Positions 11,601 to 23,718 of a stretch of DNA of 64,000 nucleotides are shown here, piece by piece. Both the position numbers and the translations under genes were made by a program. The notes beneath the pieces were generated by a model. That model did not search any database. It saw only the letters and a list, made by a program, of their open reading frames with translations, and was not told where the DNA came from. The stretch lies in NCBI RefSeq assembly GCF_001625195.1, contig NC_054391.1, positions 9,004,552-9,068,551 of the forward strand. Direction: 5' to 3'. The first letter of the stretch is position 1. Every line of letters starts with the position of its first letter. The DNA comes from Drechmeria coniospora (Eukaryota; Ascomycota; Sordariomycetes; Hypocreales; Ophiocordycipitaceae).

Positions 11601-14600
11601 CGAGGAAGGATGGCATCGAATCAAGCACAGCCGACGACATGCACTATTGTTCAGCCTTTCGCCCGTGCGACGTTTTGCTAGTAGCCTCCGCCCGGGACGG
11701 ATGGAAGATACGAGGCAGATGTACATGTACGCCAACTGTACATGTACGAGGAGAATGTCGCGCGGGAAGCGACGCGATAAGTACAAGCAGAAGCACGGTA
11801 CAAGCAGAAGCGCCTGGTGCCGTCGGATGACGCCGCGCCGGCCAAGCTGCTATTTGCCGCCGCTATCCTTGCGTTGGTCGCCAGACGATCACGGGCCCCT
11901 GGCTGTCCATGGCCTTGATTGATGGATGGCTTTACGTGGGGACTTGACCATTTGCCAGAATGAAACACGGAATGACGCGATGCGGCAAGCTTGACGGAGG
12001 CCTCGACCGCCATTCAGAGCCGCATGACTGGGCGAAAGCGTCAAGATAACATAATCCATGCAACCCCTATTATGGGTACAACCAGAGCCGGGGCATTGAT
12101 GAATGTGCAAGACAAGCACACCGAAACATCAAACGTGCGACCGGCTGAGGTGGGCGCTCTGCAACTAGTTCCGGCGGGCGCACACCGACCCACGGGCACG
12201 CTGCGCTGCCGAACCGCACTCGTCCTTCGTTGGGCGCCCACAGCAGTGGCTTCCAGAATGCCTGGGTCTCGGACGGGAGGTTCCCTGGACCGACACGACA
12301 GATGCTGCCGAGAAGAGCTTACGTTGTGCACGGCGTAAGCATTCCGCATCCGAACGTGCCTGGGGATACACGTTGTCATGCCGCTCCCTACTTTGAGACT
12401 GACTGCACATGTCACTAAGCCATGGGCAGGATGCTGTGAGCCTTCGAGCCGGTACGGAGAGCCCAACTGCGTATCCACCGCGACCAGCCAGGCCAGAAAA
12501 CAAAAACAGACAGTCGATGTTCAACCGCAGCAAAGGATATTGTCATCGCGGGTCTGCTGATGAAGGGTAGGCAGCCTCGAGCCGAACAGGAACCCAGTCA
12601 ACGTCACCGATCCAGATGGATCGAGTATTACCTATCACTTTCGCCGGTAGATTTTCTGTCGTGGGTGACAGAGCGCCGATCCGGCCATCCACTCCAATCT
12701 GGTGAACGAGCCAGATCTGTTAGGCGATCCAACTTTCGCGGGTGCCAACAAAGACTCCTCTTGCTGATGCCAGGCCCGGTCGTCGGATTCGTATCGATTG
12801 CCAACACAATGCGTTGAGCTTATCGGCGGGAAACTGCGCGGATTACCAAACAATACGAAATGGAGCCAAGTTCACCATATCGCACATGGCCTCTCAGCGT
12901 AACCGCCATCTGGCAGCACCCACGTTTTCTTGCCACGGCTGATGGTTTAATGAATACGGAGTACAGGGTGAACGGAAGCACGCGAATGACGACGACGAGA
13001 CTCTCGAAAGCCGCTCGCCACAAGTGCGGGCGCTCATGCCACACAGCAAGCAGCTTTCGGGGGCGACTAGCCAGGCTCCTCGCGTGACAGACCGACACCT
13101 AACGTCGCGGTAATTAGCTCGGACACGCACATGTGCGGGACTGTTGCGGCACGAGACACGCCTTGCTCGGCCAGCTTGCCGAAGGGCTTTGGCCTCGACA
13201 CTCCAGCCCAAGATGCACGCACGCACTGACATGGCTGAATTTATTTTCGTACGAACCCACTGCGAGTGGCAAGGTTGAAAGAGGAAGTAGGAAGTACCTA
13301 TCCTGTCTGACTGATCCTGACCCGTCCCAGTCAGTACGTATTATTATAATACTGTACGGAGTACGAGACTGAGTAATGCTGGTTGACGTAGCTGACCAGC
13401 AGGCTGGCCAATGACGTCCACCAGGCTGAATAATTGCTCCCTACGCCGCACTCCGTACAGCTACGTTCGCCTTGTCCGCACACCGTACGAGCACATGTAC
13501 GGAGTACAGTTTGCTGACAACACAACCTGTCCTCTTCCGCGCCTGCCTTGTGTTCCGTTGCGTCGCAGAGACCTACAGACTGGCGTACATCACGGCAATG
13601 GCGGTGAAAACTTCCGATTCCGATGTCGTACACGTGCTCTCGAAGAGCTTTGGAGACGGCATCGCGGTACCGTGACGGACGCGCGCTCGCACACCCGGGC
13701 CCCGGCTTGGGCTTTGATAGTGTCCGCCCACTAATAATACCCACATGCCGTCCCGGTGTCCCCCGACAGAGGGCTGGACAGGGGGTCGCTCTCCTTCCAT
13801 TGTGTCGGCCCCGTGGAGGCATGGAGGCTCCTTGCGCAGAGCTTCGACTTGTCGTGACCCGACGGTCGATGCGCGTCTAACCGACCAAGGCCTCCGAAGT
13901 CGACTCGCCCAAACACTTGTGCAAGTACGCATAGAACGCACCAGCCTGCGGCATATTTCGATCCATTTTTTTTACCGCAACGTGGCTGGCAACGCGGTCC
14001 GACGATCATTGACGCAGCCAAGTCCTCGTACTCGCACAGCGTGCAGGTAAATACATGCAAGTATTACTGCATGTACCTGTACAGTGAGCCGGTGTGCACT
14101 TCCAAGCACCCAAGAACGTACTTGGATAGACCTTCCGTCGGATCCCGCAGGCGAGTCCTTTGTGTGCCAGCTCGGAGGGCACCGTTGGCGGGAGGGGGAG
14201 AAGGCTTGGTGGCGTCTTTCCACCTCGTCCTCGTCGCTTTCCATCCCTTGGTTGTGATGACAGGCGCCTTCACACCGCTCAATAATACTAGCTGCATCTG
14301 TCACCATGTCTGGATTCGCCTCGACAACTGCCGCTCCGCCGTACCTGTATGAGACTGGCCCCCAATCTCCAGGAGGGCTCAGCCAGCAGGCAGGGCATTT
14401 CAGATGACGCTGGATGTGCACTGCCGAGGAGCCAGCAGCTACGCGCTCCCATTGGCAGCCATGCCATGGCGAGCCACCATCCGGTCGGAATCCGGAAGGG
14501 AAGCTCGCGCCGTTGCCATATCCAGGCCCGGCCGCAACATGGTGCCGGTTCAGCCGAAGGGGCCAGTCCCTGGCCCTGGTCGCTGTTGGCTGCTGGCCGC

Positions 14601-16585
14601 TGGCTGTCGGCTGCTCGCTCAGCTTTCGCATCCTTCGGGGTCGATTCTCGCGTCAAGCAACGGACAGGGTCGTCACGAGCTGGCACCTCCGGACTGGGAG
14701 CTTGCCAGGCCGTCCACGGCATCCCTCGCCCGCACAGGACTGTTGCCATCGTCATCGTTTGACGTACAGTACGCATGTACGCGCAATGACATGGCAGGGG
14801 CGAAGCATTCCCGCGGCAGCAATTTGACAGGGTCCCGTCCATCTCCTTCCTCTGTTCCGCTTCCGAGACGAGATCGGCAGCTGGTTGAGACTCAGAGGTG
14901 GTCGGATAGCAAGCTTGGCCTAGTTGAATCAAACGCTGCGGGGCCGAAGCATTGGAAATGGAATGGGAGAGTGTGTTCCCGAATACGCTTGCAAGATACG
15001 TACTTGGATCTATTCATTCACCGACGTACGGAGTTGGATGGCTCAGTCTATGGGGACCACGAATCCATGATCCCGGCCCGGCCTGCACCTGGATTGCGAC
15101 CTTCTGAGCTTGCACTTTCAGCCGACGGACTCGAAGGGAAGGCCGACGTCCAAACTATAGATGATGAAACACCATCGGCCCGCTCATTCGCATCCGAAAC
15201 GAATTTCCAGCGTGCCGGCGTTGGCGTTCAACACCCGGTGCCAGCCCTGCTTGGATCATGGCAAGGTTGTCGACCAGCTCAGCACAGCTAGCTCAGGCCG
15301 TGCTTTCCAGGAGCCTATCAGTTCACCTCGTGTGTCTGAGATTTTGCACCGTTGCAAGCACCACTCACCACCACTCACCATCCGCTCGTTCCTACGGAGT
15401 ACTCCGTACCGACATCCGTACATGTGCCTGCCTGCATACTTGACATGTTCCTGGCTGCCTCAGCACTTGGATGCCCACTGCGCAGTTCGATGGGCTGATG
15501 GGCTGACGCACGAGGCAAGCTTGCCTTGCCATCTCGACGCAACTAACTGTTCAATCGTTTATCCTCGTCACAGCTATCAATCCTGCCTCATCTGACGTGT
15601 CAGCACCCACCCACGACCTTGAGATTGCTGATACTAACCCGCAGCTGTCTCTGAGCTATGGGATGGACCAGACAGCTGTCATATTCACATACGCGCACCT
15701 GCACGGGCGAGTACACGGACAGAATATACTTAGCATGCATCGAAGAATGACTGGTGTCTGGCGTGGGGAGGGGGAACTATGTGATGGCCTTTGTTCACAG
15801 TCTTTACTAGCGTCACCGTCTTAACTGTGTGAACGGCTAGATCGCGCGCCTGGCTTGCATATCTGCACGCTGTTCGGGGCGTGCGAGGGAGTACTCGTAT
15901 GAACAGCCCGTCAACGCCCAGCTCCCTAGTTGGTCCATACCGACACGCAATGACGTATCAACCGGCTAATCCCAGTACCCCCATCCATGTGTCCCATCAG
16001 TGAGGTTTGACAGCCTGCCGACTAGGGGCCCCTTCATGAGATTTCGGAAGAGGCCAGCGCATTGCAACAGTGCCAAGGTCTGCGCCGCTCTTGGGACTTC
16101 CCTTTACTCTCCATGGCTCCGGAAATGGCAGTCCAGGGGAGGAAGGGATGCGATGACGCTCAAGTCTCACCATGGGCATAGGAGTCATGCCTGGAATTCA
16201 CCTTAGCCTCACTATCCAACATGGAGGCCTCCTCAGGCGTAAACAAATAATAAAGCAACCGGTGTGCTTCTGCCTATGGAAGCCATACCAATCAAGTATC
16301 TACGATGCGACTGAGGTGGACAGACAGACAAGACAGACTATGGACTATCAACCAAACATCCGACGCCTTCCACCCGCCTCTTGACGTTGCTTAACAGTCT
16401 GTCTTGATGCCCCAACGCCCATTGCATTCGCTTCATGTCACGCTTCCCATGTCTATGGTAGAAAATCAATACAAATGCCGTAACACCACGCACGCCGAAA
16501 GCTTGTGTCTGACTGATGGCGCACTATCGCTCCATCATCGCAATGTCATGCTTTTCAAGATAAAAACCACGGTAACGGGCCGCTC
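5698..16585. other. 10.9-kb stretch without a supportable gene
   Basis: This lies between the 5' end of the Zn2Cys6 gene and the 3' end of UFD2. Many open frames of 60-295 codons occur on both strands, but they overlap in all frames, lack family motifs and do not join into a coherent spliced product. The largest (14404-15291, +) is low-complexity and reads like a GC-rich shadow. There is no AT-rich decay typical of RIP. Motif-rich spots of the tactccgtac type occur near 9780-9950, 13330-13510 and 15390-15425, including a perfect 16-bp palindrome at 15393-15408. The first kilobase or so (5698-6700) is probably the promoter and leader of the Zn2Cys6 gene. Non-coding RNAs cannot be excluded. Confidence 0.45.
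15393..15408. repeat. Perfect 16-bp palindrome built from the dispersed motif
   Basis: TACGGAGTACTCCGTA is its own reverse complement and consists of two head-to-head copies of the TACGGAGTA motif that recurs through the intergenic DNA of this window. Function unknown. Confidence 0.8.
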
Positions 16586-19500
16586 TCAACCCTGTGTTGT
16601 ATCCATGGCGTCCTGGTTCACTGCCAGCTTCGCCCTGGCGTCGGCAATCTTGCCCTCTCTCCACTTTTCAATCTTTTCTTTGAGGTCTGGTTGCGGAATC
16701 GCGTCATCAATCGTCATAGGCTGTCGCGTAAAGGGATCTTTGGGGTCGCTCAGGAGGTGCTGCACAATGGTTGAACGGTCGACGACGTGCTTGCTGGGCA
16801 GGAGGACGGGGTCTTTCATCAAGTCTCCCATGATGGGATCCTCAAACTCGGCCGGGATGTCGCCGAGGTCCACGTCGGCCTGGTCGAGAAGCTGCTTCGC
16901 CTCGAGGAACTGGGCCTTGATCTTTTCCCACTTGGCCATCTCGCCGACGTCCTTCTGGTTCTTCGACGCCAGGATTCGGGTCACACGGTCCAGCACCTCA
17001 GGCTTGTAGGAGCGGCCATCGGCGGCAACGGCCTCGACAAAGATGGGCGAGTAGCCTAGGTGCAGGTAGATGTCGACAAAGTCCGAAATCAGCTGGATGG
17101 GGCGGAAGTGGTACTTGTCCTTGTTAGAGACGCTCAGCTCGGCAGCCGCTCTCTTGCCCGCAAGCGTCTCCAGGTTGTAGTTGAGCATGCTGGCGAGTCG
17201 AGAGACGATCTCGGGCATCGTGAACGATTCGCTGAGAGCCAGCGTGAACAGCTTCATCATCTCCAGCGTCTCGTTGGCAAGCTGCATGTAGGATGTCGCC
17301 TGGTTGCCCAACGTTTGAAGTTCCTCCTCCTTCTTCTGCCTCGCTTCGGTCGACAGCGAATGGTCCTCCAGCTCCCTCTCGAGAATGCGCATTTTGGGAA
17401 ACTTGGTGAAGGCCTCGTCCAGGACGTAGGTGGCGTCGTTGAGCAGCATGTTGACAAACTGGACGAAAAAGCTGCGGTTAACCCTACGCACGCACAGTGG
17501 TCAGCAAGCTACTCGGCCATACGACAGCGGCACGGCGGCGTGCAGCGTACTTGCTCTCCCTTGTCAACTGCTCCTTGTACACGTCGTTGACCCAGACGCA
17601 TTTGATGACTTGGAATATCTCGTATCGGATGTTGAACTTATCGTAGAAGGCGTTACCTCCGGTGGACTCGCATTCGATGTAAAACTTCATCAACGCATGG
17701 AGCAGATAGTCGTTGGCGAACTGCAGCGATATGAGCTGGTCGCCAAGCACGCCTTTCTTCAGGTGCATGAGAGGCCAGGTTCCCGAGAAGAGCAAAGAGA
17801 CCAACGAGGATTTGAGGTACGGATTCTTGATGAAGTCGGAGGACCGGAGAAACGTGATGGACAGGGCAATCATTTCCTCGCCGACGGCGCTCGGGAGAAT
17901 CGCGGGCAACCACCTGTGAAGGGTAAGCAATGTGATCTGGCAGCCGACACGGGCGACGCGAAACCCGGGCGTCACTTGCCTGAATATAAACTTGAAGTTG
18001 TCGACGATGTTCTGAAGCGCGTACTCCGGAAGGCAGGCAAACGCTTCCGAGCCTTCCATGGAGAGGGGCAGCCTGCGACTTGTGAGCAGAGGAGGGATGC
18101 GACTGAAGGTGAAGACGTACTTGATAGCTTGAGATTCCTTGCCTGGCCTGTAGTTTGATCCCGTCACGAGGCGGAGCAGCCAGACGGCGACGTAGCGCAT
18201 GAAGCGGAGAGATGTGCTCTGCATCCGCTCGTCCAGGAGGGCACCCTCTATGGCGTACTTGAGGGCGATCGTCTTCTCCAGCACGTTCGTGTGCCGCTTG
18301 AGCGTCTCCTCAAACAGACGTAGCTGGTGGGGTGCGTTGGCAAACTTGGGTCGTTCTGCCTCCATGGCCTTGATGTTCTTCTCCAGATACCTAATCTCGC
18401 GGTCAAGGTTCTTCAGCTGGGAGTTGAGAGCTTCACTGCCGTAGTGATGAGCCGCGAGGGTGAGGAAGAAGGCCTCTGAGATGAAATTGGAGCTACCTTC
18501 CTCCTGTTCGGAGTAGTACTTGTCGGCCGTCGCCTGATCGGCGTTGAGCTTCGTCTCGTCCTTGATGTCGACGCGAGGCTGCCTCTTGAAGTAGCCGACA
18601 TCGATCTTGTCCACCTTGGTGAAGTCGCTATCCATAAAGGGCTCGCAAAATCGATCCATGATCGAGGTGACGTTGAGCATGAAGCCATCGGAGGAGACTT
18701 CTCTCGGGTCAACCTGGATGGCGCGCCGCTTGTGATTCACGTTCATGATGTAGGCAAACCAGTTGAGCGTGCGGCTTCTCGTGTCCGGACCGGCGCGGAT
18801 GAAGGCGTTGGCAATGACGAACAGGTCTTCCTGGTGGGCCTTCAAAACGATGCGCAGCGACTCCTGAGCGTTGGCGATCCTCGTTCGATCGAGAGAGCGC
18901 GGGCCGGGGAAGTAGCTCTTGATGGCCTCGGGCTGCAGGGGGGAAATTCGGAAGAAGGGACCGAGGATGGTGTGCCTCTCTATCCCCGGCGCGGACTGAG
19001 CCATGTGGAAGGAGGAGTCCTCGGCGAGGTTGGAGATGAGGACGGGAAATCGCGTGTAGGTCAAAAGGGCCTGGATTTCATCAGCTGACGCGGGTCATGG
19101 ACCTCGATGGGAGGCTCGCACCTGAACGTGAGGCTTGTAATCGTCGCCCAGTGACAGGTTCGAAAGCTGGCGGCTTATGTCCACCATGGCGCGGCTGAAG
19201 AGATCGGGGAAGGCCTCGTCGTCGTCAAATCGCTTGACGGCTTCCCGGATGAAGTCAAAGTCGAGGCCGGCGTCGTCGGAGATGCCGCGGAGCAGGTAGG
19301 GTACGAGGGTGTCATGGTGCACATTGTTCTCGCGCCTGTCATGCCTGTCAGCGATGAACGAAAACGAGGACGAGGGGAGGGAGCGGTACCCGTAGAGCAT
19401 CGGCATGGTCAGGGAGAACAGGCCGTTGCTGACGCACAAGCGCTTCGCCTCGTCGTGGACGGCCAGCCTCGGACCGGTGGCGTGCTTGGCTAGGCTGGCC

Positions 19501-20307
19501 GCCTTGCCGGCTCGTTTCCAGCACGAGAGGAGGTATTCAAAGAGCGGCTTGTGGTGGGGTAGGTTGGAGCAGGCCTCGATGATGGCCTGGTCTAGGATGC
19601 CGATGGACAGCTTCAGCGGCTCGCCGGCCTCGTTGAGCTCCTCGTTCAGGCTGGGCAAGAACAGCATCCTCCGTCCCTGGTCGTTGGTCATGTGGTGGGG
19701 GTCAAGGGTGATGCGAAATATGTGCGCCAGCTGCCTGTGGGCGTAATCATCATCGGACTCGGCCTGGGATGGGTTCGACTTGCGAGCGGCGGGGGGCGGC
19801 GTGGCTGCGCGGTCGTCGTCAATGAGGGCGGACCTTTTTCCATTCGAACGGGAACTACCTGAAGGGGCCAACATGTCGAGCGACGGGCCGGCGTTTGCGT
19901 CTTGAACGCCCGGCTTGGCAGATGGAGAGCGAGAGCTGGAGGGGGAGGGGGAGGGGGACGGTTTGGGAGCAGGCGTGAGGTTGTTGCCGATCATCGCTCC
20001 GTTCGAGGGCGTTTCGCCGTTCTGGGGCGTAGGGGTTGGGGTGGGTGCGTCGGACAACGAGGGGGTCTTGTTCTCCGACGCCTCGTCGGCCTTGAGATCT
20101 TCGTTCGTCTTGGGAGCCGTCGAGCCAAGCTTCGCGAGGCGTCGGGCTCGGATCTGCCGCGGGGGGGGAGGGAAAGAGAGTCAGTTCGAAAAGGGTCACA
20201 GGCCGGTTGATGATTTGAAATCAAGGCAGCGAGCTCACCTGGTCCATCTTTTCCTTGTCGGGCGCATCGCCGCCGGGCCAAGATGGCGCCTGCTGGTTGG
20301 GATCCAT
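16586..20307 (-). CDS. UFD2: Ubiquitin conjugation factor E4 (Ufd2), U-box ligase
   Basis: Ufd2 extends ubiquitin chains on substrates of the ubiquitin-fusion-degradation pathway together with Cdc48. Six exons on the minus strand: 20307-20239, 20153-19122, 19070-18121, 18072-17980, 17913-17551 and 17483-16586, giving about 1134 residues in one frame. The N terminus (MDPNQQAPSWPGG) is followed by a Ser/Pro-rich segment. The large Ufd2 core contains ILGPFFRISPLQPEAIKSYF, NPYLKSSLVSLLFSGTW and PIQLISDFVDIYLHLGYSPIF. The C-terminal U-box reads FEDPIMGDLMKDPVLLPS ... DPFTRQPMTIDDAIPQ. The intron at 17979-17914 begins with GC (AG|GCAAGT); only this choice keeps the frame (FIFRWLPAILPSAVGEEMI). The introns at 18120-18073 (48 nt) and 17979-17914 (66 nt) are multiples of three without stops, so retention would not break the protein. 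Identity is certain; minor boundaries could shift. Confidence 0.93.
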
Positions 20308-22134
20308 TCTGAAGCGTCTCCCGTACGCGGCAATCGATCTCGGATGGGTGCGAGGGGGGCAGCAGGAGAGAAGATGGAGAGAGGCTCGCGAGGTTGCAAG
20401 TCAGGGTCTGAGTTAGATCGAGGTTGCGTCGGGTGGGTGGAAGTGGATGATGTCGACGGCAACCACCCCCACCACTGGCAGGTGCAGTATTCGCTAGCAC
20501 TCAGCGCGGCTAGTGCTGGTACGGAGGACTGCCTACAGTAGGTCGTCACTATTAGTGCTAACACTTTCTGTACCAAATGGTGCTACTGTAGGGAGTACCT
20601 GGTAGCCATTATTGCTGTCCCGTGTACCCAAAGGTACTAGGTAAGCATGAGTAAACTACTAGTACCTAGTACTATTGCTCACTTAATAGGTACCTACCCA
20701 CCTACAAGTAGCACTTACAAGTAGTACAAGTAGTACATGCACATGGTAGTACTTGGTAGTATCGAGCGAGACAACCCTTGCACTGAATACCTAGCAAGTA
20801 CAGGTTCTCCGTACTGTACTGTAAGTTCTTAGATGGTACTATACTAGGTGCTAGTAATACGGAGTACGGAGAACGGAGTACTAAGTGGTACTATGGACTA
20901 TTACCAGGTATCGGTGCAAAGACGTGTCGGTTGCTTTACTATAGGTATCTACTATGTACTCGGCAAGTACAGTGCTGTACTCCGTACTATATGGGAGGTA
21001 CTCCGTACTAGGTACTCCGTACAAAGGTGGTGATTACGTGAACAAGTCCGCCGTACGTACGGACTACATGAGCGGATGGGCCCTACAGAGACGCATCAAG
21101 ACCAGCAAGTTGGGTGTCTTGGGCTTTGCGGCCTTCAGTTAGTAGTAGGTACTGTCCTAGGTACGGAGTAGTAGAAGATCTTGCATTCGAATGCCAATAT
21201 TTTCGGCGTCGGCCTGCTGAAGGTCGACCTTTTCCCCGCAACTGTCTCGGGGTAAAAGGTCAAGCGCTAGCCCCTCGGTAAAACTAGAAGTTGGAACCGT
21301 GACGGGGCTCTTGAGCCTTCCAGTAATTGGAGCCTCAGCATTCCTTCCAGCGGCATGAATAGCCCTGTAGCCTTTCGTCCAAGGTGCCAGACTTACTAAG
21401 TACCTAAAACCCAGCAACCCGGCTACTGGACGCGTCTCTCAACCTTTCCACAGATACACCCTCTTGCTTGAGGTTTGCATCCACAGGCAACATGACGGAC
21501 GTGTAGGTACGTTGTCCAACTCCGCGCAGCAAGACGAGCTGGACAAACTCGGCTGGCATCCGTTGCCGTCCAGAATCCGCCCACCTTGGACGTCGACATT
21601 GCGCTGAGACATTCACAAAGCTGCAGGTGCCGATGTGTACGACCGGTACGGAGTATACTTATGCTTCATCATCCCAGAATATGCCAAGCAGCGGTGCCTG
21701 CGTTCTATTCCAGTACGTGGTACTCGGCACTCCCTACGATGCATCCCATCGCACGCGTTGGGACGTCATCATGGGCTCTTCAACCTCTCGGCAGCAGCAG
21801 CACTAGCACACATGGCCTCACAACATCGATGATGCCTGCGTACGTGCTGTCTTGCCACGGCCATCGTCAGTGCACCGGCGGAGAATCACTTCCTATCATG
21901 GACGCAAGAAATGTACAAAAAATTGATGCCTTGAAGCTAGGTGTCTGCTTACCTACTTCTCATCTATATTACGTCGAGGTAAATATACATCGCGACGAGG
22001 GTATCCTATGCCTAAGCCAAACGCCATCCATTCGCGCCGTCGTATATTGGCGATACCGCAAACACACGCAGGAGACAAAATCAAACAAACAATGGAAAAA
22101 TAAAACAGGGCGTGGGCGGGGCGTGAGGTGTCCT
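20308..22134. other. Intergenic region with dense tactccgtac-type sequence
   Basis: This holds the promoter side of UFD2 and the 3' side of the RING gene. From about 20540 to 21180 the DNA is AT-richer than its surroundings and is full of short words such as tagtac, ggtacta and tactccgtac in both orientations. No coding frame is convincing. The long plus-strand frame starting at 21586 is mostly the antisense of the RING gene. Confidence 0.5.
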
Positions 22135-23718
22135 TCACAGTCTCGAAAGGTCCGTCTCGGCGCCCGACGATCGTCTCCTCCCGGGCATCCTAGACCCGCC
22201 TTCGCTGATGCCGTCTCGTCGAAGGGTATTCACAGGGACCGTCGTGTTCGCGGCTCTCATCCGTCCTTCCTCGCGGCTCCTGTTCAGCAGCCAGTTGACG
22301 TGCATACGTATCATGTTGATGCTGTTCCGCAGCTCCGTCACATCCTCCCGAATGGGCATCACCTGGTTGATGATCCACATGCTCTGGCGTGCCTCGAGAT
22401 GGCTCAAGTTCTGGTGGACCTTCTCGAGATCTTGGGCCGTGCGGTCGTCGGCGGCGAGCCGGGAGCCGCCGCCGCCGCCGCCACCAAGCGTCGTCGTCGT
22501 CGTCGTCGTCGTCAAGGCGGCCACGAGCTCGTCGATGCGACGGTTGGTGTCGTCTTGCCGCGTCTCCATCATCTTCAGCTTGGCCGCCGCGATCTCCGAG
22601 GAGTGGAGAGACTCTCGCAGGACCCTGATGACGATGCCGGATGCCGTGTCGGGGTGAAAGGCGCAAGCGCGTGCGTGGCGGCAAATCTCGGCCCGCACCG
22701 CCCGCTCGGGGCAGCCGACGTCTTCGTACGGGCACGCCATCTCGACGCCGTCGCACTCGACCAGGTAGTGGGTGTCCACGTGGGATCGGGAGATCAGCTC
22801 CCAGCAGCCGAGGCAGCGCGTCTTGGACTTGACGCACGTGAGAAGGTGGGCCTCGCGGTCGACCTCCTCGACCATGGCGTTGCATCGGCCGCAGCGGATG
22901 ATGCGGTGAGGGCAACCGCCGCTCCGGCCCTTCCATTGCAGCATCCTTTCGCAGTCGGGGTCGGGGCAGGGCACCTCCCGCCAAGGGCAGTCGACGGTGG
23001 CGTGCTTCTCGACGGCCTCGCGGCGCAGCTCGAGGTGGCACCCTCGAGCCCGGTGCGGGCAGAAGACGGCCAGGTTGTTCAGCTGGGTCCGGGTGAGCCT
23101 CGCCGACGTGAAGCAGTCGAGCCACGAGAGAGGCTCCCGGTCGATGGGGCAGGCGCTGCCCGCGGGGCTCGTGACGATGCAGCGACGCAGGCAGCGGTAG
23201 CAGAACGTGTGGTCGCAGGGTGTCGAGACGGGATCGACGAGGGGGTCGTGGCAGATGGGGCACAGCAGGTTCGGGTCCGTGTCGAAGACGTAGGTGAGGG
23301 CGTGCATGTCGAAGATGGCCTTGCCGCCGTACTTGCGGGGGAGGTCGAGCGACGAGGCATGCGGACGAAGCAAGGGGCCGGATCGACGGCCGAAGGCACC
23401 CATACGGCCTCCTCTGCCGTCTTCCGGCAACTCGACGGCCATCCCGACCACATTCCGGGGAGCTTCTCCTCTCGCCCAAGCCTGGACCTCGGGGGTGGCG
23501 TGGAAGGCGTCGGACGTCGGCTGTCGGAAGAGGCCCAAGGGTCGTTCGGGCGTGCGAATGCTTCGTGGTCCCTCATCCGAGTCCGCCGTCGACTCTCGCA
23601 CGTGGGTGAAGCCCGTCGGCGAAACAACGGCAACGCGGGCGAGGTCGGGCGACGGGAGGGTGGGTGAGCCACCGCCGAGGGGCGATTCCCTCCCGGTGGA
23701 TTGCCCTCTCGCCGACAT
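22135..23718 (-). CDS. RING-finger / TRAF-type zinc-finger protein, probable E3 ubiquitin ligase
   Basis: Single-exon frame of 527 residues from an ATG at 23718. A C3HC4 RING finger spans about residues 153-190 (CPICHDPLVDPV ... CDHTFCYRCLRRC ... CPID). It is followed by Cys/His-rich TRAF-type fingers over about 220-352 (CPHRARGCHLELRREAVEKH, CPDPDC, CPHRIIRCGRCN, CPYEDVGCPERA). The C-terminal third is predicted coiled coil, interrupted at about 403-418 by an eight-Thr run and a seven-Gly run encoded by ACG and GGC microsatellites (about 22470-22512). The architecture resembles TRAF-like and LNX-like RING ligases, so ubiquitin transfer is inferred, not shown; no MATH domain is visible. Substrate unknown. 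Confidence 0.85.
   Translation of the reverse strand: MSARGQSTGRESPLGGGSPTLPSPDLARVAVVSPTGFTHVRESTADSDEGPRSIRTPERPLGLFRQPTSDAFHATPEVQAWARGEAPRNVVGMAVELPEDGRGGRMGAFGRRSGPLLRPHASSLDLPRKYGGKAIFDMHALTYVFDTDPNLLCPICHDPLVDPVSTPCDHTFCYRCLRRCIVTSPAGSACPIDREPLSWLDCFTSARLTRTQLNNLAVFCPHRARGCHLELRREAVEKHATVDCPWREVPCPDPDCERMLQWKGRSGGCPHRIIRCGRCNAMVEEVDREAHLLTCVKSKTRCLGCWELISRSHVDTHYLVECDGVEMACPYEDVGCPERAVRAEICRHARACAFHPDTASGIVIRVLRESLHSSEIAAAKLKMMETRQDDTNRRIDELVAALTTTTTTTTLGGGGGGGSRLAADDRTAQDLEKVHQNLSHLEARQSMWIINQVMPIREDVTELRNSINMIRMHVNWLLNRSREEGRMRAANTTVPVNTLRRDGISEGGSRMPGRRRSSGAETDLSRL

Noticed and set aside
14404..15291. 295-codon open frame in the left gene-poor stretch
   Set aside because: Pro/Arg/Ser-rich, overlapped by frames on both strands, no motif and no splice partners.
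21586..23667. 693-codon plus-strand open frame opposite the RING gene
   Set aside because: Low-complexity antisense shadow. The minus strand has intact RING and TRAF cysteine patterns.
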